NCBI GenBank assembly: GCA_038030265.1
Contig: CM075937.1
Coordinates: 22,754,001 to 22,818,000 of the forward strand
Direction: 5' to 3'
DNA length: 64,000 nucleotides
DNA from: Corythucha ciliata
Lineage: Eukaryota; Arthropoda; Insecta; Hemiptera; Tingidae
The position numbers were made by a program, and so were the translations under genes. The notes below the pieces were generated by a model. The model searched no databases, was not told the origin of the DNA, and saw only the letters and a list, made by a program, of their open reading frames with translations. Shown piece after piece: positions 30,101 to 41,997 of the stretch (the first letter of the stretch is position 1; each line of letters starts with the position of its first letter).

Positions 30101-31440
30101 ATGCTGAATAGCCATTCGCTGGCTCAAAATAGCTAAATCACCATAAAATAGCTAAAACTGACAATGCTTGAGTGCCTGGATGGCCAAACATGACCCTAAG
30201 TGCCCTAAAAATACGGCTAAACCGGCAATTGGAGCCCGGAGAATGGCTAAACTGATCATTCGTACGCCATGAATGGCCAACCCGACCATTTTCACCTTGA
30301 CTTGACGTACTATTCACGCCCTAAATAGAAAAACTGACTCTATGCTCGCTAAAAATGGCCAAACTGGCTATTCAAGACATAGAGTCAGCAAAACTGAATG
30401 ACAGTTGGTGCCTCGAAAATTCTTAATATATCAGACGATTCCAGCCGTGAAAATGGCCAAATCGAACTACTGATTTACTGCTCTAAAAATTTAATTCTAG
30501 CCATTCCCGCTCCAACAACCGCGAAATTGACCATTCATCCTACAAATGGCAAAACTGAAACTGAATATTTGTGTCCACTTTTTTTTTCACCCCTTAAAAA
30601 TGTATAATTGAGTTTTTGCCCTACGATTGGCTAAAATTAGAGATTCGCACCCTGAAAACATCACACTCACTATTCTAGATGTTGTTTCTATAGATGAGAA
30701 GAATTCTGTCGCCGCAGTGTTTTAATTAAAGATGTAAATTAATTAACTGATGTTCAGACGACTCGGGAAGACAAAGCCTAACACAATTTGAGCTTCGAGA
30801 AAAAATGTGCTCCCAGGCAGGATGTGAAACAGTAAACCTCTGGAATGTAGTCCAGTGCATTTCTGTTCTGAAAATTGCGAAATCGACCATTTGCGCGTCA
30901 AAAATGTCCAAACTGAGCCTTCACGCCTTGAAAATGTCTAAACTGACGATTTGTGCCCTAGAAGTAGGAAAACTGACTATTCATGCCCTAAAAATTTTAC
31001 ATTCACAGAAGCAATTCCCGCTCTAAAAATGGTCATACTGATCATTTGCGCCCTAAAGAGGCCACTACACATGGTGTAGTATGACGATTCGCGCCTTCCA
31101 AATCACTGTCTGCACACATGAAAAAGTGGCCAAACATGGCTGTTCTCGCGTTGAAACGATAAAATGGACACTGGCATTTGCGAACCGAACAATGGCCGTC
31201 CCCACCCACCCCTGCCAACCTCTCCCCCTCGCACCCTACGGGCTGGTTAAACTGACTACTCTCGTGCTATAAAATTGCTTGAGTGGCTAAAACCCTAAAA
31301 ATGACTAAGTTGTGCCCAGGAAATTGTGAAACTTACCGTTCGTGTTTCAAAAATTGCTGAACTGGGCAAATGAGAGTCTCTTTAGCTACAGATTAGCTTA
31401 ACTGGTAAACGCCAGAAAATTATAGTTCAGTCAGGGAACT
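30100..31440 (+). repeat. Degenerate ~30-bp minisatellite, type II
   Basis: Recurring imperfect units with cores like GCCCTAAAAATGGCC followed by AAACTGACCATTCG. Around 40 units are suggested by length, though many are strongly diverged. No open frame of interest is present. Confidence 0.65.
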
Positions 31441-32181
31441 GTCAGTTTAGGGCCAGATTCTCGGTTAAATACCCCCAAAAGTGGACAGATAAGCCAGAAC
31501 ACGAAATATTTCTAACAACTTTTCCAGAAAACCATGCAACTAATTCCCTGGTGGCACTAACCCATAAAAGAAGCTTGCGGCTGATGAGATCTGCCCGGGC
31601 ACGCCTGATTCCACCACGGGCAAAGCGTCAGTGCCACTTCAAGTGAGTAAAAATGAGCCTCGAATCTATGCATCAGTTGAGCCACCGACCGCACCTTAAT
31701 TAAAGGGGTCAGGAGGCGAAAAAACTAATTTGTTATCAATTTGACAAATCAGCTTAGTTTAGAAGTGGAGAAGGGTTGATCAAATCATTAGCGTGAATAT
31801 CGTAATACTTTTTGGTTGGTGCGCGGAACTTTGAAATTAAGATAAAGTTCGTTCCTCAAAACGGAAAAAAAAAAAATGCCTTACCGGTGCCCGCCTTGAT
31901 GCTACTCACCGCACAACTAAGTACGTCGTGCGGATTATTGCCTACCCACCGCGCAAGTTCGTTAATTTTATATTAACTGCGGGTTAACGTTCACACTTCA
32001 AAATTTAAATTTGTTAGCGACCATGCGTGGTATGATGGTAGGCACTGGTGATGAGAGGGGAGACAAATAAGTAATTTACTAAATTTATAATCTTCGATCA
32101 CAATTATTGATGTCGCTGGTTATTTAGGACAATTCCCTGAACTCCAGAGCTGGCCACTTAGGTCCACCACCGTGGAGCCTC
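31441..32181. other. Unassigned spacer
   Basis: AT-rich sequence without a recognisable gene. A CTGATGA next to a short GCCCG/CGGGC hairpin near 31580-31630 was examined and not accepted as a ribozyme. Confidence 0.5.
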
Positions 32182-32184
32182 TTA

Positions 32185-33063
32185 GGCCTATGACATACTG
32201 GGCGGTTTCCCGCAAACAGTGGAGTTTCGATGAGAGATGACATACTGAAGAAACCGCGCCTAGCTGCGGTTTTTTGCCGCGCCGCGGTATTTTTTCTCCC
32301 GCGACATGCCAGCGGGTTTTTTCTTCCCGCGGCGGTCGAGCGGTGCTTTTTCTAGAGGAGAGTAAGGGCCCGTCTATGAGCAATGACATACTGGCGCGGT
32401 TTCCCGCACGCGGTTTTAGTGTCTGGGTTCTTTTTTCTGTTAATTCTTCGAGGAAAAGTTGTGATTTTTAACGTTTATTGTTGTGATGTTTAAAGTTGTG
32501 ATTTTTTAACTGTGGTTGGCTCTGGCATTTATTTATTTTTGTATTAATTATTAATAGAGATATAAGGTTTGATTGGCTAATTTCTAAAGTAAAATTTGGG
32601 GTAAATAGGTAAGAATACCTACCCTATATTTGTCGTACGCGTGAAATGAGAAACCCTTCATTTTTATTTTTTTTTTTAGTGATAATGTACCATCTTAGTG
32701 TAATTTTAATGATACTCAGCGCAAACGACTGCATTCTAACAAATAAATCCATTGAGTCGCGGGCCAGCGAAAACAACGATGAACCGATTAAATAATTGTG
32801 ATGAGAAGGGACAAGAAGCTTACTTTTCGCCCACGCGAAGAGTTTCTATTTACATTCTTTTTACACAGGAGGAATAGTCGAAATAACCTTCGTTAAGTTG
32901 TCCATCATTGAGATGCTTTAAACACCAACGAACCAATGAACCTACGAGGACTCGTGGAGAAATAATTTTCTTTTTTCCTCTCTCTCCTCACTACTTCGCG
33001 GCTACCGCAACTAGATGACATACTGAGCGGCGCGGAAAAAAACCGCCCAGTATGTCATAGGCC
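32185..33063. mobile_element. PIF/Harbinger-like MITE with 24-bp perfect terminal inverted repeats
   Basis: The ends 32185-32208 and 33040-33063 are exact inverted copies beginning GGCCTATGACATACTGG. They are flanked by TTA at 32182-32184 and 33064-33066. A 3-bp TTA duplication is the signature of PIF/Harbinger elements. The 879-bp interior has no transposase frame. The motif GACATACTG recurs inside at about 32239, 32389 and 33017, in direct orientation to the left end, within GC-rich CGCGG-type blocks, which hints at nested or repeated subterminal binding sites. Confidence 0.8.
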
Positions 33064-33368
33064 TTACTTGTATTTCGGTGGGCTGTTTTCGTGCGGCCCT
33101 CTGAAAAACGGGCCGAAGCAACCAAAACCCCGGAATCACAGGAAGACACGAGTATAAGTTTTTTGTTCAAAACATGACGTTCAATCTGATCACAAGCAGA
33201 CGATTTGAGGGAGAAAAAATCTGTCAATTTTTTTCAAAATGGATACTTCGATTAAAAAATTTACTCGTGTAAAAAAGGCCCAATAACGAGCAATTTGAAT
33301 ATGACTCAATAACTTTCTACGATTACTGACAGTCACCATGTATGGTCACCCCCTCCATATGTGGATCA

Positions 33369-33583
33369 AATAGATTTGATATCTCTCATTCGCTGCTCCA
33401 TCGTGTAGGTTACGCTAACCAGCCAATCACAAGTTCTCCGCTCTCTGAAGGACCTCACAATATAACGGATATTGTCAGTAGTGATGTGGTCCTTTAGAGA
33501 CAGGAGGGCTTGTAGCTGGCTGTTGTAGCTGGTGAGCGTAACCTACACGGCCGGAGCAGGCAATGAGAGGTATCAAATCTATT
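33369..33583. repeat. 215-bp imperfect palindrome (long hairpin)
   Basis: The outer arms AATAGATTTGATA (33369) and its complement (ending 33583) lead inward through CTCTCATT, GTGTAGGTTACGCT, a CTCT-GAAGGACC segment and finally ACAATAT/ATATTGT around a five-base centre near 33473. Pairing continues with mismatches almost to the centre. It could be a fold-back MITE or a hairpin RNA precursor. Confidence 0.75.
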
Positions 33584-34480
33584 TTTTACGCTTTTGGAGA
33601 GGGGGAACATACATGGAGACTGTATTAGGAACTTACAGAGCCTTAGCACCGCTAGTCATGGCTACAATCGCCAATTTTCTCATCTGTTTAAACTTTTCAG
33701 GGGCATCCTCAGAAGAAGAGCCAGGGTATGTCTACCCCCCCCCCTCTCAAACCTACCATGACTAGCCAGCTGATTATTTTAGACGATTTCCGTGAAAAAA
33801 GCGAAGGTTTAGAACTGCAGGTTATGGGTTTATTTCTAGTTGCCGAGAGCCTCTTTAACAGTTTTATTTTTGTCAAATTGCTAGCGTTTCTACGAGTATA
33901 TTTCGGTTTCAAATGCTACGTGATTTTTGAGTTTTACGTTTATTTCGAGTCTACAATTACACTTCATTCGCGTGCTTCTCATCTAACGTCAGAAAAATGC
34001 CATACTATTGCTGCTTCGGCGACTGAACGAGTTCTTCCGTTCCAGGTCGACCTGGTTTCGATCCAGCTACTAAATTTATCCCTTTCCCTCATCCATACCG
34101 TCACTTGACTGAAAACGTCCTAAATTGAGGAAAAAAAGAAGAGGAAGTACATGTGAAGGCGTGTGATAAATGCGCAACTATGATGAGACCTCATGCTAAG
34201 GTGCCGCCGGAACGACGAGTTTTCATCGGTACATTTCGTGTGTCGGAGGCTGAAGAATATAATCAGAATTGAATAACTTCAAATGTGGTTTTAGTTTGAC
34301 GGAAATGAGAGAAAAGTAAGTTCACTTTCCACAACACAAGACAAGAGTAACCCATAACCTGGCCTAAGCGGGTTGCAAAACTGTTGAAGTAGGACTGAAG
34401 AGCGCATGAGTGGAAATCGTCTATGGGATAGAATACATTTTAACATATTTCTGACGGAATTTTGAGCCTTACTTCACGAA
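33584..34480. other. Unassigned spacer with a 126-codon open frame
   Basis: The longest frame (33728-34108, +) starts in a C-run region and has no recognisable domain. I do not call it a gene. Confidence 0.45.
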
Positions 34481-34489
34481 AAAGCAAAA

Positions 34490-34745
34490 TGTCAGTTGGC
34501 TCTTTCAAGTGCCAACTCTTCCAACCCTTCTGAATTGGCTCTTTCAAGTGGCTGAAACCGGCAAAATCACTCGAACGGCTCAAATGGCTCACTCAATCAC
34601 GGGACTTAGTGGATCGCGGATTTCACCATAAAAATAATCCTATTTCACGGGTTTGGCTCTGAATCTTAATTCTCACTGATTTGGCTCTTTATAATACGAA
34701 ATCCAGGGGGTTGGCTCACTCAAAAAATGAATTTCTCTTGTATTG
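34490..34745 (+). repeat. Minisatellite type III, short block
   Basis: Repeated TTGGCTCTTTCAAGTG and CACGGGTTTGGCTCT cores, as at 2.4 kb and 45.5 kb. Confidence 0.55.
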
Positions 34746-35147
34746 TTCCTCCAACTTTGACCTATTTGTCCTCAGCTTTGTTGGTGGGGGGGGGGGGTCT
34801 GGTTCCTTTAACCAGACAATTAGCTGCAGATATTTAGGGGCGTAAATTCAAAATCTTATAGATAAGGAGGAGATGCAACAACCTCAGCCACATTAACCAT
34901 CACTTGAAAATTATTTTAGCCCCACAATCCCTTACCATCTCTCCTATGGTAAAGATAAATTCTTCGGTTTGGTCAAGATCTTCCCAGAATTTCGTGAAAA
35001 ATTGTTTTATGGGGGTTTCTATAGAATGAAGTGAAATCATAAGAGAGAGATCATAAACCATAAATTGTACGGAAGGTGGACTTTCGCTTCAAGCACAATA
35101 CTGTAAGAAATATAAAGGCGGAGAGTGAGAGGATTCGGGTGAGAGAC

Positions 35148-35168
35148 TTGAAGAAGAAGAAGAAGAAG

Positions 35169-35223
<55 letters not shown>
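35148..35223 (+). repeat. (GAA)n followed by a long A run
   Basis: Several GAA units run into about 55 A residues. The sequence before it is not recognisable as a LINE or SINE body. Confidence 0.8.
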
Positions 35224-35225
<2 letters not shown>

Positions 35226-37292
35226 CCACTTCTGGCCAATAATGTTAAAAATATGACATAATGGCAGGGTTCTTCTTAATGGGTAAAGAAGGGGGGCGCG
35301 GTTGTGAAGTTAAATCGAGCAAGAGAGGGTGTGGGAGGAGGTTGGTTGGGGACGCAGTCATAAAGTAAAGAGGTCCGTTGGAACGGTTACGCTGCGTGGA
35401 AAAGACAAGCCCAGCGACCCGTTTTGGACGTCACTGTTTGGAGACTGTCCAATTTTTCTCTTTAAAAAGACGAATAAAAGGGGGGGACCAGTGGAAAAGC
35501 AGGTGGGTGATAAGTGACGAGGTGGACATCTCTGACAATAGGTGAAAAAACTGGTTTCGTCGATTTTTAAACGCTTCGTCTCATAGATGAAAGAAGAGAA
35601 ACATCCCGCGTGTTATTTTAATTTATTTTATGTAGGTATGTTTTGCTTTTTAAAGGACAAACAAACAAAAGCAGAGTTCCCCGTGGGAGTTTTAAGAGCC
35701 CTTTATATACAGAATAACAAATCCACGTACGCTCTTGGCCTTCAGTGATTGGACGATTGTTTTTTCTATCTAAATATCGACGATATATTTGTTTTATTTA
35801 GACTGGCAGTATATTAAAAGTACCCCTTGCCGTTCATCATCATTCGTTATAGCGTTATGTTGCAAACGCTATTTTCTGAACTATCCTTTTTTCATCCCTG
35901 TCATTTCCAGCTTATCGAAGCTGAATCGTTCGTAATTTATATTTTCATATTTAATACAGGTTTAAATAAAAGGATAGTGGGCACAGCGCATAAAGAAAAG
36001 TGACTCTCACCTTCGAAGGGGCGTTCAGTAGCAATGGGTGGGAGGGGTGGAGGAACTAATGAATTTTTCTCTCCCTCAACCCTCCACTCTAGCAAAAGCG
36101 ACTGGGAAAGTCAAGGACTTTCCCTCCACCCCCCGCTCACCATTCCAGCATCACTGGTACACACCAAAGGGAAAACAGAAAGGAAATGACCGCCCCTGGT
36201 GCCCTCCCGTTCAGCCAACGGTTGAGGCAAGAAATAGACTTTAATTTTTCCCAAAAGGGCTCCCCTTCCTTTTTATTTACACCCCTTTTCCCTTTTCTTT
36301 TTTTATTTTTTTTTTTAGAGAGGAGCCTCCAGGGCTAAGGTAAACGTTTTCAAATTACTTCTATACCTACCGCAACCTTTTCCCCGCCAAGCAACCGCTT
36401 CTACCTTTCGTTCTCACTCCTTTTTCATAACGCACGCTAGACCTTTCCCCCAAATCTTTAGAAGTCCACAGAGCGCGTGTAATCTCGCCTTTAACTCCCC
36501 TCTCTCCCTATCCCACCGTTTCCTCTTGCAAGTCCATTCTGTCTGTTCTGGTTTTCTCTGATGTGGTCGAGGCGATCCGTCTTTTCTTTATAGGTGGAAG
36601 GGGGATCTGAATTAATTTGATTCCATCCACCCTGCCCATCCTATTATATGGAGGAACATACCACGTGCGCTATTACAATTACTGAATGAGAAAGGTGTGG
36701 CTGAGAACTCTAAGCTAGTGCTTTTTTCACTCCCTCGGGAAATTTTAAATATTGCCAAATAAATCCCTATTCAAATTTCGAGCTAATGTACCTACAGGAT
36801 AGTGTATAAATGGTGTCAAGTATTTTTTGCTATCTCTCGCTGTGTTAAAAGTACTGCCAGAGAGTAACTCTTGAAACAAGGTTATAATTTATCATTAAGG
36901 GGGTGAAAATAGGATAGCGGCATGGCTCGTAGTACAAGACTGGGTGAAGAGGGGGTGGGAGAGGGTAGAAAGAAACCGCTATTTAGAGGGCTGCCGGCAA
37001 AAAAAAATAACAAAATGCTGCGGTGGAGCTCCGTGTTTTAATTTCAAAAAGGTGGCGTAATTAAAAAACACGAAACTTCAACCTTTCCCCCACTCTGGCG
37101 GTTGTGACGAGCGGTGAGGGGTGAGAAATGGAAATGGGAATTTGGTCGTAAAAGTGGTCGGAGAGGGTGAACGCGAAGTTTTTTTCTCGTTCTCTCACAC
37201 TCTCTCTCTCTCTCTCCATTTTCCATCGCTGAAGCCCGGAGCGATTTTTATTAATTTATTAACACCCTTTCCTATATGGATGTGCGCGAAGA
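35224..37292. other. Unassigned spacer
   Basis: Mixed AT-rich and pyrimidine-rich sequence. A CT microsatellite lies near 37196-37218. No gene was recognised. Confidence 0.5.
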
Positions 37293-38047
37293 GCTCACTC
37301 ATTTTGAAATACGCGAATGATGATGGGCCAGCGGATAAATAACGAGATTTCACTTCGTGATGAAATGCGCGATACCTGCTTTTTGTATAATATAATATGA
37401 TGAAAAGCAAGAAGTTAACAGGTGGGAATAGGGGAAAATCCGCCGAAATTAACCAAACACGTCGAAATGTTTCATATAGTTTCGCTTTTAAACTTTTATT
37501 TACTAAAGACCCAAGTTAAACAACCGCGAGCATTGTTCAATTAATAAATTAAGCTCAACATTCAATAAATATACAATTAACCTAATGGAAAGCTAATAGC
37601 GTGAATTGGGTACAGAGGAATGCTTTATAGGGTTCCTACAGTAGAGCATATAATGCGTTCTCTCCGCTCACGTATGTAAAGGGAAGTGGAGCAGGAAGGG
37701 GAAAGCCTCTCATATTAATGAAAGAGCAGCAATTTGATCGAAGTTATTGGAAGACTCTATTAGATAACTTTCTTCGGAAAATGAAGAGAAGTTTTAAAAT
37801 GTCAATGTTTGTAGGGAAGGGATGTCCATTATAACATCCGCTATTCGTGACTATTCACGAAAAGACCGGCATTCTGTCAAACAAAGCCTGAATATTATGA
37901 TTCATAGCTTTGGCAACGTGAGAGAGAAAATGTTTCAAGCAGCATGAATTAAGTGTATTACGTGTATACACGTTTTAAATCCTAAAACCTCCTCCTCCCT
38001 ATGCAAAAAAGCCCGAGAGGGACAATAATAATTAAAGCTTACTCCTA
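37293..38047. mobile_element. 0.75-kb dispersed repeat R, copy 2
   Basis: Near-identical to 11746-12498 and with the same ends. The flanks differ completely from those of copy 1, which fixes the boundaries. Neither copy shows a target duplication. Confidence 0.8.
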
Positions 38048-39350
38048 CTCCGAGCCTCCATTAGTATCAATTCCTCCTGTAACAAAAATAAATTTGAACG
38101 TGCGAAAATATTTGATTAAAATTCAATTAAAAAGCCTCTCTCATGCACTTTATGTCGAGCCCCATTGCCCCAATCAGCCTGCTATTTTGAATCCACCCCC
38201 ACTTCACCATCTATTTCAAGTCGGATGGAAAGGAAAACCTTCATCCCTTTTGGGTTCGTTGTCCTGGACATGTGGCACCCTCAGGGCGTTTTTCCACCAC
38301 TTGTCAAAATTCTCTCCCACTTCCACTCCCACTCGCTCTCTCACACACACCGTTCTTCTCTGCTACAATCTTCTACTCCTCTAGTTGCTTGAACGTCGTT
38401 AACAAACTATTCATCCATCCAACCTTCAGGGAAGGGCCTGGCTGGGATGGCACCTTCGGAGCCCTTTGGCTCTTCTCTGATCATGTTTCCTGTCTGATCC
38501 AAACCTCCCAACCACCCCCCTCGCCATCACGCAACTACACTACTCGCTGCCCCTTATCATAACTCTCCTAGTGAGAGGGAGAGAGAGTGAGAGAGGAAGA
38601 GGTTTTTGTTTTGTTCTCCACCCTTCACAAAACCCACGCCATCCCAAACGTAGTCATAGCCTTGAGGCACCCCCCTCCCTTCTCCCAACACCGTTGTCTA
38701 TGTACTGCCTTTGACTTTATTCAGTACCTCCGGGTAACATCATGCGAAAAATGAAGTTGGGAAGCGTCTGGAAAATTGTTCATTCCCTCTTCCTTTCGGC
38801 GTTGGTTTGGCGAGTGTGGGGGGTGTAATCGTTCGTGGGTGATGATATTTCACGTTGACCGTCACTTCTGACCTGAATGCCTCCTCCCAGTATTGCAATG
38901 TCCTGAAAACATCGGCGGATAGAGCGGGGAGTAAAAATGCCGAGAAAGTTTTGATGGAAGTAAAATATAGCTATTTTATTATCAGAAACGCAGAAATTAT
39001 CAGCAGAAAATTGTCAATTTCTCCCCAATAAAGTTCATTCTGAGACCTGGCAAAATGGTGGCTATGAAAATTGTATGGCGGCCATTTCGCGGTACAATGA
39101 TTTAGTGGTTTGACTATTTTTTGGTTTGTTCATTCCATGGTTTCACGATTTCAAGGTTTCAACCTTTTGTATCGCAAGTTTTTGAACCGTTTGGACAGTT
39201 ACAATTAGCTGGAAAACTGTCCATTTGGCTCATGGCTCGTTAACTGACTATCTAACCACTCAAGGTGATGGGGAACAATAGATTTTGGACCCAATGGTCT
39301 TAGCTCCTATTGCTATCAGTTTCGCAGGTTTCAATTCAAATTCGCAGGTA
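38048..39350. other. Unassigned spacer
   Basis: Pyrimidine-rich patches with short frames. There is a GA-rich stretch near 38575-38600. Nothing recognisable. Confidence 0.45.
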
Positions 39351-39389
39351 AATTCAGAAAACGAGGATCTTTCCAGTCTAACCAGAAAC

Positions 39390-39612
39390 AAATTGAACCA
39401 CAAAAATTTGAGCCCCTAAAAGACCAAAACACCAAAAGTTGCATCCCCAAGAAGCTCGAACAACAAAAAGCTCTAACTACAAGAAGATCTAACCTTAAGA
39501 GCTCCAACCACAAATAGCTCGAATGTCAAGAAAGCAGCAACACCAAAAATGTTTTAACCACAAAGTGCTCTAATCACAAAATGCTCCAACCACAAATTGC
39601 TTCAACGAACCA
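39390..39612 (+). repeat. Degenerate ~20-bp tandem repeat
   Basis: Units like GCTCCAACCACAAA and AGCTCGAACAACAAAA recur about every 19-21 bp, with variation in the middle bases. Confidence 0.6.
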
Positions 39613-41874
39613 TGAAAAACTCTTACAACAAAAAACACTGTACCACATTGAACTTCTCTGACCAAGACGAATACCAACCAAGGTACTTTGGATGGTGCTC
39701 CCGATCAATAGTGAAATTTTTGAAAATGATGCAACTTTCTCATTGGAGGGATATTCCAAGGCTCGGGGAAAGTTTGTCGTCCTGTTTTAAGGTGAAAAGT
39801 AAGTTTCCGAGGATGAATTCCCAGCTCTAACTATGGGAAACTACGCCTCAATTACCCCATTTTTCAATAGCTTCCCACTTGTACATTCCTCTCACTTTCC
39901 ATTCAAAGTTTTACAAGGTTTTTAGAATACACCGGAAAATTAAAGCTCATCTACCTACGTTCATTGAAGGACCCAATTTAAACTCAATTGTTACGAGCTA
40001 ATTGTCGTGAAAAAAGGGGCAGCCGTGGTGAAACAGTGTGGGTGGGGGGTGGCTAGTAATCTTGCGGGGAACCCCGGGGCACTCATTTACTAACGCGACC
40101 AATTACGCAATTTGCCACACTCACTCTTTCCCTGGCGACAATACATGGAGGCATTGTTGGTCGAGAGGAACGCTGTTTTGGGAGGGTTGGCGAGGGGTTT
40201 AAAGGTAGTGTTGAAGGTGATGGCGGGGTGGTACGGTTTGGAGAGTGCATACAACAAAGCTAATTCCAAACAATATTCATTATGCATTGTTAATTAATCA
40301 AGCGCTCTGCCCTCGAGGAAAACTGGAATTGAAAGCGGAGTGAGAGCGAGTGTGAGTTGGGTGGAAGTGAATGGAGTGAGAAACGATGATGTAGTGAAGG
40401 CTTGTGCGGGGGGTGGTGAAGGAGTGATTGGGATGAAGGTCTGAGGCCTGATGGAAAGAATGGGCGAGGGTGTAGGTAACGATAGGGTTCGTTTGTATAG
40501 GGGGAAAATGAAAGTTCAGCTCTTTTTCTGGTCAGAAGGGGTGACTTCAGGTACGATGGATGGGATGAGAAAAGGCCCTCCTCTCTTATTAATCAATCAA
40601 AAGCGTTCTCACCCAGAGGTTTGTTTCCCATTCAGAACAAACTTTTTCCTTCTCCTTCTCCTTCTTCTTCTAAAGATAAAAGGGAAAAAAGTCTTCCCAC
40701 TCTACTTCCTTTTTATTTACCTCTTTAGTTGGCTCCAAGCTCCAATGCTCTTTTGAACGCGCGCCACCACCTCATCGCTGGTGCAAACTAAAAACAATTT
40801 TTCTTGAAAAATTAGATCGTTTTAACACCCCACAAACCTCAGAAATCGACCAATAAACTGGCAATACGACAAAACCTGCTGTACTAATTCACACCTTCAC
40901 CCAATATCGTCCCAGAAACGCATGCACCACAGGCTTGGCGACTTTTAATTATAAGCTAACAACTAACGCTAAAAACGAAATGAACAAAACGTTCAAGCGC
41001 TGTTCACAAACCTCATGTTATGCGTCTATGCGACCTATACTATCAAAATGCATCGTTTTTCGAGGGAATAATTTTATTTGGCTACTCAACTTACTTATAC
41101 ATTGGTATCGCTACCCAAGAAATAATAGCAAGTACACGGCTATGATTGAAGCAAAATTGCAGGTTTTGAGGTATTTTTGGGCCAGCGGATCCAAAAGACA
41201 AGCCGTTGCCAATAGAGAATTTCAGTGAAATTGCCATCGAGAATTATTTTGAGAGAGGCTGAACGCGGGCTAGCGGGTACCACGCAGCGCCAAATGCCTG
41301 ACGAATATTCACGAAATTGGAAGTTTCCTGCCTGAATTCTATCAGCGTGATATGCAAGATTCGGGTCCACATTTCCGAGAAATCCCTCGTTTTAGAACCT
41401 TTTTTGTGGCCGGTGTCGAGCATTGCACCGGTCCGACGGCTCGTGGGAGCGTTCTAAGCATGATGAAACCCTTTACCCCCCCCCCAACCCCTCATATCAT
41501 TATCCGACGCCTTTATTGTTGAGGCGATACGCTCGGCGGATCGAGGGAATGCGAAAAGCTTCCAACTCTTATATCTTGAGCTTGCTACGCCCATGTTTCG
41601 AAATTTTTGAAGAATATGGTATTGTTGAATTGACAACATTTCCTGGAGATTGAATCGAGACCCCTCAAATCCAGGATTGCTGCAGAAATAAGGCGGGAAA
41701 ATGTATGCTGCGTTGGAGGCGATGGATGATTGGAGCTGCGGGGTCAAAGAGCCGTTTTTGCAACTCTCTCTTCAACAGTATTAAAAAATTAAAGAAATCG
41801 TTCGAAAGTCAAAAGTGGAGGCCGGTTCGCTCTCCCTACACTAAGGAACCTTTAAAGACGAGTAGACGCATACG
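39613..41874. other. Unassigned spacer
   Basis: Several frames of 60-100 codons occur on both strands. None shows a known motif. Confidence 0.45.
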
Positions 41875-41876
41875 GC

Positions 41877-41997
41877 GCCATGTTCGTTCTTATCAGTTTA
41901 ATAAGAATAGTTGGGGGGTGGTTTGTTGACATCCACAAAACATCAACAAAAGGTGGATTTTACAAGACTGATAATTGATAAGGGCGAACATGGCGTC
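41877..41997. repeat. Short inverted repeat pair
   Basis: GCGCCATGTTCGTTCTTATCA at the left pairs with a near-exact complement around 41972-41996. Between them is a smaller TTTGTTGA/TCAACAAA pair. It may be a small MITE or a structured RNA site. Confidence 0.55.

Noticed and set aside
31575..31635. Hammerhead ribozyme (CTGATGA beside GCCCG/CGGGC and GTC)
   Set aside because: The GAAA box after the second stem is missing (CAAAG instead) and the closing stem does not pair convincingly.
35051..35261. Poly-Lys/poly-Phe frames
   Set aside because: They only translate the GAA/A simple repeat.
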